From assembly GCF_000720135.1 (NCBI RefSeq), contig NZ_JOIU01000007.1, positions 186,001 to 250,000 of the forward strand: a stretch of 64,000 bases of DNA. Direction: 5' to 3'. Source of the DNA: Streptomyces sp. NRRL S-1022 (lineage in GTDB: Bacteria; Actinomycetota; Actinomycetes; Streptomycetales; Streptomycetaceae). Position numbers and translations under genes: made by a program. The notes under the pieces were generated by a model that saw only the letters and a program-made list of their open reading frames with translations, was not told where the DNA came from and did not search any database. Positions 47,137 to 58,863 of the stretch are shown in pieces; the stretch's first letter is position 1, and each line of letters begins with the position of its first letter.

Positions 47137-47212
47137 AGGACTCCCTCGGAGCGCGAGCCGATCCTCTGGATTCGGTAAAGGGTGGCCGGTAATAGTACGT
47201 AGGGACCCATGT

Positions 47213-47242
47213 CCGGAGTTCCCTTCGGGCATGAACTTCCGG
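47213..47242. promoter_or_regulatory. Inverted repeat in the divergent Ter promoter region
   Basis: CCGGAGTTC (47213-47221) and GAACTTCCGG (47233-47242) are inverted repeats with one extra base. They lie between the C-C lyase and TerD-variant genes, which start in opposite directions, and could bind a common regulator. Confidence 0.5.
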
Positions 47243-47310
47243 TAACCCACCCGTGTCGGCGCCCACCCCCCGCATTGTCGTGACCAGGACCGAGAGGGCA
47301 GGATGACCGC

Positions 47311-48057
47311 ATGACGCACGCGATGCTGAAGGGGTCGAACGTCCCGCTGGAGGCCACCACGGTGCGCGCCGTGCTGCGCTGGACGCCGGGGCAGGACGTC
47401 CCGGACGTGGACGTGTCGGCGCTCCTGCTGGGCCCCGGCGGCCGTGTGCGCTCCGACGAGGACTTCGTCTTCTACAACCAGCCCCGGCACCCTTCCGGGA
47501 AGGTGTGGCGGCTCGGCAAGAAGCGGGTCGCCGAGGGGCTGACGGACACGATCCAGGCGGACCTCCTGGCCGTGGAGCCGGGGGTCGGCCGGATCCTGCT
47601 GGTCGCCTCCGCGGACGGGGTCGCCTTCGACCGGGTGCCGGCGCTGTGCATCCTGCTGTACGACGCGGCGGTCGCCGGCGGGGAGCCGCTGGCCACGTTC
47701 GAGATCAAGCCGGAGACCGGCGCGGAGACGGCGCTGATCTGCGGTGAGCTGTACCGGCGCGGGGATGGCTGGAAGTTCCGGGCGCTGGGCGAGGGCTACT
47801 CGAACGGGCTGAAGGGGCTCGCCACGGACTTCGGTATCTCGGTGGACGAGTCGGAGGGGGCCGAGCCCCCGGCCGACCCGACGTCGTCCGGGCCGTTGCC
47901 TCCCGAGCAGCCGACGCCCCCGGAGCCGCCGACGGCCTCGGTGCCGGCGCAGCCGCCCGCGTACGGCTACCCGCAGCCGATGCAGGCGCCGGCGGCCGGG
48001 GCGGGGGACGCCTACTTCCGGCTGCCGCCGCAGGGGCCGCAGTTCATCGGGCGGTAG
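47311..48057 (+). CDS. TerD-family protein lacking the calcium motif, with Pro-rich tail
   Basis: 248 residues. TerD beta-sandwich: [38 protein letters not shown], then [41 protein letters not shown] (in part). The TerD calcium loop (GDNxTGEGxGDDE in the two TerD genes nearby) is absent and replaced by [13 protein letters not shown]. The last 65 residues are Pro/Ala/Gln-rich. Likely an adaptor version of the TerD scaffold. Convergent with the TerA-like gene. Confidence 0.88.
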   Translation: MTHAMLKGSNVPLEATTVRAVLRWTPGQDVPDVDVSALLLGPGGRVRSDEDFVFYNQPRHPSGKVWRLGKKRVAEGLTDTIQADLLAVEPGVGRILLVASADGVAFDRVPALCILLYDAAVAGGEPLATFEIKPETGAETALICGELYRRGDGWKFRALGEGYSNGLKGLATDFGISVDESEGAEPPADPTSSGPLPPEQPTPPEPPTASVPAQPPAYGYPQPMQAPAAGAGDAYFRLPPQGPQFIGR

Positions 48058-48084
48058 GGCGTCCCGCGCTCCTGCCGGGGCGCC

Positions 48085-48822
48085 TCACCTGTCCGCCTTG
48101 GTCTTGTAGCCCCTGCCCCACTGGAGGCCCCAGCCGTAGAGGCGGTCGAGTTCGCCCTGGAAGCCGTAGACGAACTTGACCTCGCGGCGGACGATCAGTT
48201 CGCCCTTGACGTTCTCGATCATGACGACGGCGCAGGAGCGGGCCTGCGGGTGGCGTTCGTCGAGGCCTATCTCGATGCGGGGGCCGTTGCTGGGGTACAG
48301 GGTGACGACGGCGTGGGTACGGTCGAAGGCGGGGGTCTGGTCGTAGATGTAGACGAAGACCAGCAGCCGCTTCAGGGCGTCGCGGTGGTCGAGGTTGACG
48401 TACATCGTCTCGCCGGACGCCGAGCCGAACCGGTCGTCCCCGCTGAGTTTGATGTACGGCGGTGCGTTGACGTCGCCGAGATAGCCGCCGAGGGGCTGTA
48501 CGACCCCCTTGGTGCCGTCGGTCAGCTCGTACAGACAGCCCAGGTCGAGGTCGACGTTGACCATGCTCTGGCCGTGACCGAGGACCTCCGGCGGCTTCAG
48601 GGCCCTGAAGGGGTGCCGGAACAGGCTGGTGCGCTGGGTCGGGTCGAAGTCGGAGGTCCGCATCCGCCAGGAGAGGTTCACGCGCAGGTGGCCGGTGGCC
48701 GCCTCCTGCCGGGTGAGGGACACCGCCTGGTGCCGCCTGGTCAGTTCGATGGCGTTGGTCGAGGCGTTGCCCGAGTCGAAGTCGGCGGCGCGCCCGCCCA
48801 GCAGTCCGTCGAAGAATCCCAT
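48085..48822 (-). CDS. TerA-like tellurium resistance family protein
   Basis: 245 residues. N-terminus MGFFDGLLGGRAADFD; central VNVDLDLGCLYELTDGTKGVVQPLG, DVNAPPYIKLSGDDRFG and C-terminal REVKFVYGFQGELDRLYGWGLQW. This matches TerA-type paralogues of TerD. The Asp-rich DDRFGSASGE could bind calcium. Same strand as the DUF475/TerC-like gene but separated from it by a terminator, so separately transcribed. Confidence 0.85.
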   Translation of the reverse strand: MGFFDGLLGGRAADFDSGNASTNAIELTRRHQAVSLTRQEAATGHLRVNLSWRMRTSDFDPTQRTSLFRHPFRALKPPEVLGHGQSMVNVDLDLGCLYELTDGTKGVVQPLGGYLGDVNAPPYIKLSGDDRFGSASGETMYVNLDHRDALKRLLVFVYIYDQTPAFDRTHAVVTLYPSNGPRIEIGLDERHPQARSCAVVMIENVKGELIVRREVKFVYGFQGELDRLYGWGLQWGRGYKTKADR

Positions 48823-48852
48823 TCCCGCCCCCAGGTACCCGTTGTGACGCCG

Positions 48853-48883
48853 ACGGGGCGGCCGGCCGTGCCGGCCGCCCCGT
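48853..48883 (-). terminator. Terminator after DUF475/TerC-like gene
   Basis: 13-bp perfect stem ACGGGGCGGCCGG / CCGGCCGCCCCGT with a 5-base loop. Confidence 0.8.
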
Positions 48884-48910
48884 TCGAAGCGTTCCTCACC
48901 GTCCGGGCCG

Positions 48911-50053
48911 TCACACCCCGGAGGAGACCTCGGCCTTCTCGTCGGTGCCCTCTTCCCCCGCCGCGGCCAGGGCGCGGTTGCGGCGGACGGAGGAGAAGAA
49001 GGACCAGGCGATCAGGACGACGCCGACGAGACCGGTGACGACCTCGTTGATCTCGTGCTGGATGGTGACCATGAGGATCACGGCGAGGGCGCCGATGGCG
49101 TAGTGGGCGCCGTGCTCCAGGTAGACGTAGTCGTCGAGGGTGCCCTGGCGGACCAGGTAGACCGTGAGCGACCGGACGTACATCGCGCCGATGCCGAGGC
49201 CGAGGGCCATCAGGACGATGTCGTTGGTGATGGCGAAGGCGCCGATGACGCCGTCGAAGGAGAAGGACGCGTCCAGGACCTCCAGGTAGAGGAACATGAA
49301 GAACGCGGCCTGGCCGGCCAGGACGATCGCGGGCTTCTGCTTGCCGCTGCGGGCGGCCTCTTCCTCCTCCTCGTGCTCGCGCTCCTCCTCTTCCTCCAGC
49401 TTGTCCTCGAAGTAGCCGGAGAGGCCGCCGACGACCATGTAGGTGATCAGGCCGGCGATTCCGGCGATCAGGACCGTCTGCGCCTTGTCGACGTGGACGC
49501 CGCCGTGCTGGTGGGCGTGGGTGGCGAAGGTGAAGGACGTGATCAGCAGGACGATCAGGGCGATGCAGACCGACAGCATGTCGACCTTGCCGAGCTTGGC
49601 CAGGGGCCGCTCGATCCAGCGCAGCCACTGGATGTCCCGGTCCTCGAAGATGAAGTCGAGGAAGATCATCAGCAGGAACATGCCGCCGAAGGCGGCGATC
49701 GCCGGGTGGGCGTCGGTCACCAGCTGCTGGTAGCGGTCCTTGTTGTTGAGCGCGAGGTCGACGGCCTCGATCGGGCCCATCTTGGCGCTGATCGCGACGA
49801 TGACGACGGGGAAGACCAGCCGCATGCCGAAGACGGCGATGAGAACACCGACCGTGAGGAAGATCTTCTGCCAGAAGGCGCTCATCTTCTTCAGGATTCC
49901 GGCGTTGACGACCGCGTTGTCGAAGGACAGCGAGATCTCCAGGACGGCGAGGATCGCCACGATCCCGAAGGCGGTCCACCCCCCGTAGAACGCCGCCGCG
50001 ACCAGGCCGAGCGCGGTGACCGCGAACGACCAGCCGAAGGTTTTCAGAAGCAC
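48911..50053 (-). CDS. DUF475 / TerC-like integral membrane protein
   Basis: 380 residues from GTG 50053. Two repeats of the TerC motif: LEISLSFDNAVVNAGILKK (about 38-56) and LEVLDASFSFDGVIGAFAIT (second half). Between them a cytoplasmic loop, KLEEEEEREHEEEEEAARSG, is extremely acidic. The protein has about nine TM helices. TerC relatives export Mn2+ or help metallate secreted proteins and cooperate physically with TerD proteins at the membrane. Lies downstream of two terD genes on the same strand, with a hairpin between. Confidence 0.92.
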   Translation of the reverse strand: MLLKTFGWSFAVTALGLVAAAFYGGWTAFGIVAILAVLEISLSFDNAVVNAGILKKMSAFWQKIFLTVGVLIAVFGMRLVFPVVIVAISAKMGPIEAVDLALNNKDRYQQLVTDAHPAIAAFGGMFLLMIFLDFIFEDRDIQWLRWIERPLAKLGKVDMLSVCIALIVLLITSFTFATHAHQHGGVHVDKAQTVLIAGIAGLITYMVVGGLSGYFEDKLEEEEEREHEEEEEAARSGKQKPAIVLAGQAAFFMFLYLEVLDASFSFDGVIGAFAITNDIVLMALGLGIGAMYVRSLTVYLVRQGTLDDYVYLEHGAHYAIGALAVILMVTIQHEINEVVTGLVGVVLIAWSFFSSVRRNRALAAAGEEGTDEKAEVSSGV

Positions 50054-50080
50054 TGGCTACCCCATCGTGTGTTGGGGGCA

Positions 50081-50105
50081 CCTCCCAGACGAGGTCTGGG
50101 GGAGG
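50081..50105 (-). terminator. Small intergenic hairpin
   Basis: CCTCCCAGAC-GAG-GTCTGGGGGAGG. This kind of CCTCCC...GGGGGAGG hairpin is common between Streptomyces genes; here it may attenuate between terD and the DUF475 gene. Confidence 0.65.
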
Positions 50106-50129
50106 ATCTCCCCGGAGTCGTACCGAGTT

Positions 50130-50708
50130 TTACGAAACGTTGACTCCGAAGTCTAGAGCGATGCCCCGGAGACCCGACGCGTACCCCTGACCCACGGCAC
50201 GGAACTTCCACTCGCCCTGGTACCGGTAGAGCTCCCCGAAGATCATCGCGGTCTCGGTGGAGGCGTCCTCGCTCAGGTCGTAGCGCGCCAGTTCCTGGCC
50301 GTCGGCCTGGTTGACCACACGGATGAAGGCGTTGGACACCTGGCCGAAGGTCTGGCCGCGCTCGTCCGCCATATGGATGGACACCGGGAAGATGATCTTC
50401 TCGCACTGCGGGGGCACCTTGGCGAGGTCGACCAGGATCGACTCGTCGTCTCCCTCGCCCTCACCGGTGAGGTTGTCACCGGTGTGCTCCACGGAGCCGT
50501 CGGGGCTCGTGAGCTGGTTGTAGAACACGAACCACTCGTCGCCCAGCACCCGGTTCCCGGCGCCGCACAACAGGGCGCTGGCGTCCAGGTCGAAGGGGGC
50601 GCCGGTGGTGGACCGGGCGTCCCAGCCGAGCCCGATCAGGACGTTGGTGAGGTTCGGTGCGGCCTTGGAGAGGGAGACATTGCCTCCCTTGGCGAGCGTG
50701 ACGCCCAT
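50130..50708 (-). CDS. terD: TerD family calcium-binding protein
   Basis: 192 residues. Canonical Ter[49 protein letters not shown] followed by [10 protein letters not shown] (calcium site), then [21 protein letters not shown] and [11 protein letters not shown]. TerD proteins are cytoplasmic calcium-binding beta-sandwiches tied to stress response and differentiation. Likely one of a tandem duplication with the gene at 50815 (most of the domain nearly identical). Confidence 0.95.
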   Translation of the reverse strand: MGVTLAKGGNVSLSKAAPNLTNVLIGLGWDARSTTGAPFDLDASALLCGAGNRVLGDEWFVFYNQLTSPDGSVEHTGDNLTGEGEGDDESILVDLAKVPPQCEKIIFPVSIHMADERGQTFGQVSNAFIRVVNQADGQELARYDLSEDASTETAMIFGELYRYQGEWKFRAVGQGYASGLRGIALDFGVNVS

Positions 50709-50814
50709 GATGCTGGTCCTCCCCTGGTGGTGCTTGCCTGATTGTCCTGCGCGTCCGGCGCCGCCCGTAAACGGTGCGGCGCCGGATGGTGCAGGTGTCG
50801 TGACTCCGCCGGGA

Positions 50815-51390
50815 TCAGACGTTGACGCCGAAGTCCTGCGCGATGCCCCGCAGGCCGGAGGCGTAGCCCTGGCCGATGGCCCGGAACTTCCACTCCGCGC
50901 CGTGCCGGTACAGCTCGCCGAAGACCATGGCCGTCTCGGTGGAGGCGTCCTCGCTCAGGTCGTAGCGAGCGATCTCCTGGCCGCCGGCCTGGTTCACGAC
51001 GCGGATGAAGGCGTTGCGGACCTGGCCGAAGGACTGCTGGCGGTTCTCGGCGTCGTAGATCGACACCGGGAACACGATCTTCTCGATGTCGGCCGGGACG
51101 CCGGCCAGGTCGATCTTGATCTGCTCGTCGTCGCCCTCGCCCTCACCGGTGATGTTGTCGCCGGTGTGCTCGACCGAGCCGTCGGGGCTCTTGAGGTTGT
51201 TGAAGAAGACGAAGTGCTGGTCGCTCGCGACCTTGCCGGAGTTGTTCAGCAGCAGCGCGCTCGCGTCGAGGTCGAAGTCCGTGCCGGTCGTCGTGCGCAC
51301 GTCCCACCCCAGGCCGACGATGACGGCGGTCAGGCCCGGGGCCTCCTTCGTCAGCGATACGTTGCCGCCCTTGCTGAGGCTGACTCCCAC
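50815..51390 (-). CDS. terD: TerD family calcium-binding protein (tandem paralogue)
   Basis: 191 residues, strongly similar to its downstream neighbour: [40 protein letters not shown] and [19 protein letters not shown]. All calcium ligands are kept. Separated from the second copy by 106 bases. Probably the better-expressed copy; the ribosome site GGAGG lies before ATG 51390. Confidence 0.95.
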   Translation of the reverse strand: MGVSLSKGGNVSLTKEAPGLTAVIVGLGWDVRTTTGTDFDLDASALLLNNSGKVASDQHFVFFNNLKSPDGSVEHTGDNITGEGEGDDEQIKIDLAGVPADIEKIVFPVSIYDAENRQQSFGQVRNAFIRVVNQAGGQEIARYDLSEDASTETAMVFGELYRHGAEWKFRAIGQGYASGLRGIAQDFGVNV

Positions 51391-51529
51391 GGGTCCTCCA
51401 TGTGGGTTCGGGGGCGGGGAGCCCCGTCGTGCTTCGGATATGGGATCAACGTGCCGATCCTAGTGACGGGTTCCCGCCCTCCGCAGACCCTGGAGCCGAA
51501 GATTCACAGGTGTCGGCCCGCGGGCCGGC

Positions 51530-51988
51530 TCACAGGGTGTCGAGCGCCTTCACGTAGTCGTTCAGGTCGCGGGCGTCCGGCAGGCCGTTGACCACGGTCC
51601 ACCGCACGACGCCCTCCTTGTCGATGATGAAGGTGCCCCGGACGGCGCAGCCCTTGTCCTCGTCGAAGACGCCGTACGCGCGCGAGACGTTGCCGTGCGG
51701 CCAGAAGTCGCTCAGCAAGGGGTATTCCAGACCCTCCTGCTCGCCGAAGACGCGCAGGGTGTGGATGGAGTCGTTGGAGACGGCGAGCAGCTGGGTGTCG
51801 CGGTCGGCGAACTTCGGCAGGTTGTCGCGCAGCTCGCACAGCTCGCCGGTGCAGACGCCGGTGAAGGCGAAGGGGTAGAAGAGCAGGACCACGTTCTTCT
51901 CGCCGCGGAAGTCGGAGAGCCTCACGGTCCGGCCGTGGTTGTCCTTCAGCTCGAAGTCCGGCGCCTTGTCGCCGACCTGGATCGCCAT
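51530..51988 (-). CDS. Peroxiredoxin (AhpE/BCP type)
   Basis: 152 residues, thioredoxin fold. Peroxidatic Cys46 in [14 protein letters not shown]; Cys51 five residues later could resolve. [13 protein letters not shown] at the start and [14 protein letters not shown] in the C-terminal half are canonical. Reduces hydrogen and organic peroxides. Close to the AhpE group of mycobacteria. Lies upstream of the terD pair on the same strand; GAAGGG before ATG. Confidence 0.93.
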   Translation of the reverse strand: MAIQVGDKAPDFELKDNHGRTVRLSDFRGEKNVVLLFYPFAFTGVCTGELCELRDNLPKFADRDTQLLAVSNDSIHTLRVFGEQEGLEYPLLSDFWPHGNVSRAYGVFDEDKGCAVRGTFIIDKEGVVRWTVVNGLPDARDLNDYVKALDTL

Positions 51989-52117
51989 CGTCGTGCATCC
52001 CTTCGGTGGGCTGTTCGGGTGGGGAGCGTACGGACGCTCGGGTCCACCCTACGCAGCGGGCACCGGGGTCTCACGGACGGGCCGAGCGTGCTCGGCCCGT
52101 CCGGTGGACGAGGACGG

Positions 52118-52555
52118 TCATTTCCTGGACTTGGCCGCCTTGGGCGTCGCCAGCCGGCTGCCGCTCCAGTCCTTGCCGACGCTGACGCTCTTGGAGGCGG
52201 TCAGGCCGGCCGTCGTGGCGGCGTCCTGGATGTCGCTCGGCTCCACGTACCCCGAACGGCCGGTCTTCGGCGTGAGGAGCAGGATGGCACCGCCCTCTTC
52301 GATGTACGTGGTGGCATCCACCAGCGCATCCGTCAGGTCGCCGTCATCGTCACGGAACCACAGCACGACGGCGTCGGCCACGTCGTCGTAGTCCTCGTCC
52401 ATGAGGTCGCCTGCGATGGTTTCCTCGATGGCCTCGCGGAGCTCCTGATCGACGTCGTCGTCGTAGCCGATCTCCTGGACCACCTGCCCGGGCTGGAACC
52501 CCAGCCTGCCGGCAGGGTTCGTCCGCTCCTCCGCGTGGTCCGCGGTCGCGCTCAC
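52118..52555 (-). CDS. DUF3052 family protein
   Basis: 145 residues from GTG 52555, which is preceded by AGGAGGC. Acidic conserved protein: AGRLGFQPGQVVQEIGYDDDVD, DYDDVADAVVLWFRDDDGDL, GYVEPSDIQDAATTAGL and a basic C-terminal KSRK. The family is present in almost all actinobacteria next to aceE, as here (divergent). No biochemical role is known to me. Confidence 0.93.
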   Translation of the reverse strand: MSATADHAEERTNPAGRLGFQPGQVVQEIGYDDDVDQELREAIEETIAGDLMDEDYDDVADAVVLWFRDDDGDLTDALVDATTYIEEGGAILLLTPKTGRSGYVEPSDIQDAATTAGLTASKSVSVGKDWSGSRLATPKAAKSRK

Positions 52556-52946
52556 GGGGTGCCTCCTGATCATTTCTTGGTGAGTATCTCAGCCACGCGC
52601 GTGCGCGAAGCATTGGCCGTAGTCCACACGGGCGGGGCGGATCGCGCAAGTACCCGGCCGTCGGGACCGTCGAAACGGTGACGATCCCGGCCGTGTCGCC
52701 GCAACTTCTGGCACCGTATCCCGTTTCCGCGGAACCCACATCACACCGATGTGCCCGGATTGTGCCGTTCGGAATCATCCGGTGTTACGTCGCTCGAACA
52801 ACTTTGCCAAGCACGTCACACCCCGGGCGTATCGTTGCGTTTTGACCGATGCGGACGACCGTGCGGATGACGTACGCCTTCCCGAGGTACACGATGGGGA
52901 ACGGTGTAGCAGGCAGAAACTGGCCCTCTGACAGGTAAGGAACAGC
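52556..52946. other. Divergent promoter region of DUF3052 and aceE
   Basis: Locally less GC-rich, with GCGTATCGTTGCGTTTTGACC and GGTGTTACGTCGCTCGAACAAC. No gene is supported. A short frame at 52749-52931 lacks a ribosome site. Confidence 0.5.
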
Positions 52947-55694
<2,748 letters not shown>

Positions 55695-55749
55695 CGCCGC
55701 GCTGGGCTGCGGCCGAAAAGGGTCGTGGGGATCTGCGGGTCGGGGGGGT

Positions 55750-55788
55750 TGATCGCGCAGTTCCCCGCGCCCCTTGCGGGGCGCTGTC
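55750..55788 (+). repeat. REP-like element with hairpin, also terminator of aceE
   Basis: GATCGCGCAGTTCCCCGCGCC... with stem GCGCCCC-TTGC-GGGGCGC (55767-55784). Best-preserved copy of the dispersed family in the window. Confidence 0.7.
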
Positions 55789-55814
55789 CTTAAGGTTTCT
55801 TTACCATTGCGTCC

Positions 55815-56672
55815 ATGGAGCACGGATCGGCGCAGGTGCGGTGGGAGCGGTATTCGCAGCGGCCGTTGTTGGGACTCGCGGTGGCGTTCGCCGTCGCGTA
55901 TGCCGTGCCGATCGTGGAAGACTCCGCCGGCCGCTCCCTGACGGCCCTGTGCACGCTGGTGGAGTGGGTGGTGTGGGGGGCGTTCGCGCTCGACTACCTG
56001 GTACGGCTGGCCCTCACCCCGCACCGGAAGGACTTCGTACGCCGGCACTGGCCGGATCTGTGCGCGGTGGTCCTGCCGCTGCTGCAACCGCTGCGGCTGC
56101 TGCGGCTGGTGTCCACGCTGCTGCTGGTGGGCCGGCGGGCGCGGATGGCGCCGCAGATCCGGCTGACCACGTACGTCGTCGGGGCCGTGATCGGTCTGCT
56201 GATGTTCGGGTCGCTGGCGGTGCTGTCCGTGGAGCGGGAGTCACCGCACGGGAACATCCGGACGCTGGGTGACGCGGTGTGGTGGTCGTTCACGACGATG
56301 ACGACCGTGGGGTACGGCGATCACGCGCCGACCACCGGGCTCGGGCGGATGATCGCGGTCGGGCTGATGCTGTCCGGGATCGCGCTGCTCGGTGTGGTCA
56401 CCGCGAACATCGCCGCCTGGTTCATCTCCCGCTTCGAGAAGGACGACGTGGAGGAGCGGCGCCAGACGGAGGCGATCGCCGCGCTGACCGAGGAGGTACG
56501 GCTGCTCCGGGCGGAGGTGGCCCGGCTGGCCGAGCACCCCGGCCAGGGGCGGGGAGCCGCGCGATCGGTGACCGCGCAGCCCCAGCCGCGGGCGCACCCT
56601 CCGCTCGGCGCGGAGGGGCTGCCGGCTACAGCGGACCGTGGCCCCAGGCCGCCGCGCCCGCCAGGGCGATGA
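55815..56672 (+). CDS. Potassium channel (Kv-like, 6TM)
   Basis: 285 residues. Selectivity filter TTVGYGD (163-169) between the last two helices, S4-like LRLLRLVSTLLLVGRRARM with regular Arg (about 93-111), C-terminal coiled coil RRQTEAIAALTEEVRLLRAEVARL. This is a voltage-gated-like K+ channel subunit forming tetramers. Its 3' end overlaps the convergent DUF4190 gene by 47 bases, and the last 45 residues are low-complexity. Confidence 0.95.
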   Translation: MEHGSAQVRWERYSQRPLLGLAVAFAVAYAVPIVEDSAGRSLTALCTLVEWVVWGAFALDYLVRLALTPHRKDFVRRHWPDLCAVVLPLLQPLRLLRLVSTLLLVGRRARMAPQIRLTTYVVGAVIGLLMFGSLAVLSVERESPHGNIRTLGDAVWWSFTTMTTVGYGDHAPTTGLGRMIAVGLMLSGIALLGVVTANIAAWFISRFEKDDVEERRQTEAIAALTEEVRLLRAEVARLAEHPGQGRGAARSVTAQPQPRAHPPLGAEGLPATADRGPRPPRPPGR

Positions 56673-56937
56673 TGGCCAGCAGCGTGTCGATCGCGCCCAG
56701 GATCAGGGCCACCAGGGCAGGCACGTTGCGGTCGTTCGACCACGTGCGGCCCATCGCCTGCCAGCCGCAGAACATCGCCACCGGGCCCAGCACGATGCCC
56801 AGCGCGAAGAAGCCGGCCACCGCGCAGATCGTGCCGATGATTCCGAGCGTCGCACGGTCCGGCCCCGTCCGTTGCCACGTCCGGCCACGTGACCGGGGGT
56901 ACCCGCGCGTTCCGTGCCCGAAGCCTGCCATCATCAA
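56626..56937 (-). CDS. DUF4190-type small membrane protein
   Basis: 103 residues, two TM helices: IIGTICAVAGFFALGIVLGPVAMFCGW and VALILGAIDTLLAIIALAGAA with the family pattern G..AMGRT. The N-terminus is Gly/Arg-rich. Function unknown. A multi-ATG start (MMM) at 56937; the second or third methionine could serve. Confidence 0.85.
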   Translation of the reverse strand: MMMAGFGHGTRGYPRSRGRTWQRTGPDRATLGIIGTICAVAGFFALGIVLGPVAMFCGWQAMGRTWSNDRNVPALVALILGAIDTLLAIIALAGAAAWGHGPL

Positions 56938-57146
56938 CTCCCTGAGGTGTACGGACAGTTCGGCTTCGGACTGCGGGTACCCCGGTTCCGCCGGGACAGA
57001 CCTGCGCGCGCCGCCCCCCTCCGGCAGCGCGCGCCCCGGCCCGTCCGTCCCCCCATGCCCTGCGGAGGACTTGACCCACTGTGACGTGTGGCGGCTGCCG
57101 AGGGCGAGGGATCTTTAGCGGGGTCACCCTGATAGGGGAACTCCGC

Positions 57147-58739
57147 TCAGATGTGGCCGACGCCCGCGCCCGCCTCCGCGTTCGCGCCCCGCTTGGTGAG
57201 CAGCGCGACGAAGATGGCGGCCACCGCCACCCCGGCCGCGACCAGGGACGCCAGGCTCATGCCGGAGAGGAAGGTGTCGTGGGCGACCGCCGTGATCTTC
57301 GCGGCGACCGGCTCCGGCATGCCCTTCGCCACCGGGGCCACGCCGACCTGGACCGCCTCGGAGGCCTTGTCCAGCTGGTCGGGGGTCAGCTTCGGCAGCC
57401 CCGCGCCGGCCCAGTTGCCCGGCAGTTCGCTGTCGACCTTGGAGGCCATCACGGCACCGAGCACCGCCGTACCGAGGCTGCTGCCGATCTGCATGGCCGC
57501 CTGCTGGAGGCCGCCCGCCACACCGGACAGCTCCAGGGGGGCGTTGCCGACGATGACCTCGGTGGCGCCGACCATGACCGGCGCGAGGCCGAGGCCGAGC
57601 AGGGCGAACCAGAGGGACATGACACCGCTGCCGGTGTCGCTCTCCAGCGTCGACATGCCGTACAGCGCGACCGCGGTCACGGCCATGCCGAAGGCCAGCG
57701 GGATGCGCGGGCCGAGCTGGGTGATCGCGGAGCCGGCGAGCGGCGAGCCGATGATCATCATGCCGGTGAGCGGCAGCAGGTGCGCGCCGGCCTTGACGGG
57801 GCTCATCCCGTGGACGTTCTGCAGGTAGAACGTCACGAAGAACAGGCCGCCCATGAAGGCGATGGCCATCAGGACCATCAGGACCACACCCGCCGACAGC
57901 GCCACCGAGCGGAACAGGCCCAGCGGGATCAGGGGTTCGGCGACCTTCGTCTCCCAGAAGGAGAAGAGGGCGAAGAGGACCGCGGACCCGGCGATGAACA
58001 GCCACGTCCTGCCGTCGCCCCAGCCCCAGGCCGGGGCCTTGATGAGCGCCCAGACCAGGCAGAACATCGCGCCGGACAGCAGGGCGATGCCGGGCAGGTC
58101 GAAGGAGCGCGGGGCGTTCTCGGCGCGGTGGTCGAGCAGGATCAGCGTGCCGAGGAGCAGCGCGAGGACACCGACCGGCACGTTGATGAAGAACACCGAC
58201 TGCCAGTTGACGTGTTCGACGAGGACACCGCCGAGGATCGGGCCGCCCGCGGTGGACGCGCCGATCACCATGCCCCACACGCCGATGGCCATGTTCAGCT
58301 TCTCGGCCGGGAAGGTGGCCCGCAGCACGCCGAGCGCGGCCGGCATCAGCAGCGCGCCGAACAGGCCCTGGAAGACCCGGAAGACGATGACCGCCGTGAT
58401 GCTGCCGGACAGCCCGATGGCGCCGGAGGCGGCGGCGAAGCCGGTCACGCCGATGAGGAAGGTCTGCCGGTGGCCGAAGCGGTCACCGAGCTTGCCCGCG
58501 GTGATCAGGGTGACCGCGAGAGCGAGGAAGTAGGCGTTGGAGACCCATTGCACGTCGGCGAAGGACGCGTTCAGGTCGTCGCGGATGGCCGGGTTGGCGA
58601 TGGCCACGATGGTGCCGTCGAGGGCCACCATCATGACCCCGACGGCGACGGTGATGAGGGTGAGCCACGGATGGCCGCGCAGGCCGGCGGCCGGCTGCGG
58701 CCCCGACGGGGGTGCGTCGACGGTGGTCTGACTAGTCAT
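57147..58739 (-). CDS. MFS drug transporter (DHA2, 14 TM)
   Basis: 530 residues. Motif D1 VMMVALDGTIVAIANPAI, motif A GKLGDRFGHRQTF and motif C GPILGGVLVEHVNWQSVFFINVPVG place it with EmrB/QacA pumps. Divergent from a TetR repressor gene with repeat half-sites between, so probably substrate-inducible. No ribosome site is visible before ATG 58739; leaderless or weakly translated. Confidence 0.94.
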   Translation of the reverse strand: MTSQTTVDAPPSGPQPAAGLRGHPWLTLITVAVGVMMVALDGTIVAIANPAIRDDLNASFADVQWVSNAYFLALAVTLITAGKLGDRFGHRQTFLIGVTGFAAASGAIGLSGSITAVIVFRVFQGLFGALLMPAALGVLRATFPAEKLNMAIGVWGMVIGASTAGGPILGGVLVEHVNWQSVFFINVPVGVLALLLGTLILLDHRAENAPRSFDLPGIALLSGAMFCLVWALIKAPAWGWGDGRTWLFIAGSAVLFALFSFWETKVAEPLIPLGLFRSVALSAGVVLMVLMAIAFMGGLFFVTFYLQNVHGMSPVKAGAHLLPLTGMMIIGSPLAGSAITQLGPRIPLAFGMAVTAVALYGMSTLESDTGSGVMSLWFALLGLGLAPVMVGATEVIVGNAPLELSGVAGGLQQAAMQIGSSLGTAVLGAVMASKVDSELPGNWAGAGLPKLTPDQLDKASEAVQVGVAPVAKGMPEPVAAKITAVAHDTFLSGMSLASLVAAGVAVAAIFVALLTKRGANAEAGAGVGHI

Positions 58740-58746
58740 GAACTCA

Positions 58747-58801
58747 GGTTAGTGACAGCGGCTGACAGTTGACAAACCAATTCACTCGTCGGTTACTGAC
58801 A
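58747..58801. promoter_or_regulatory. Promoter/operator region between MFS and TetR genes
   Basis: Direct repeats GGTTAGTGACA (58747-58757) and GGTTACTGACA (58791-58801) flank a perfect -35 TTGACA (58769-58774, + strand), with a weak -10 17 bases later. Likely binding region of the adjacent TetR regulator. Confidence 0.6.
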
Positions 58802-58863
58802 CGACATCGGCGCATAGTCTTCAGAGGCCGGGCCGGACGGACGTGTACAAGGGGAGAGAGGCC

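Noticed and set aside
43552..47178. 1208-codon open frame on the + strand opposite the Ter operon
   Set aside because: It is an antisense shadow of two well-supported genes, full of Gly/Arg/Asp/Val low complexity, with no domain and no ribosome site.
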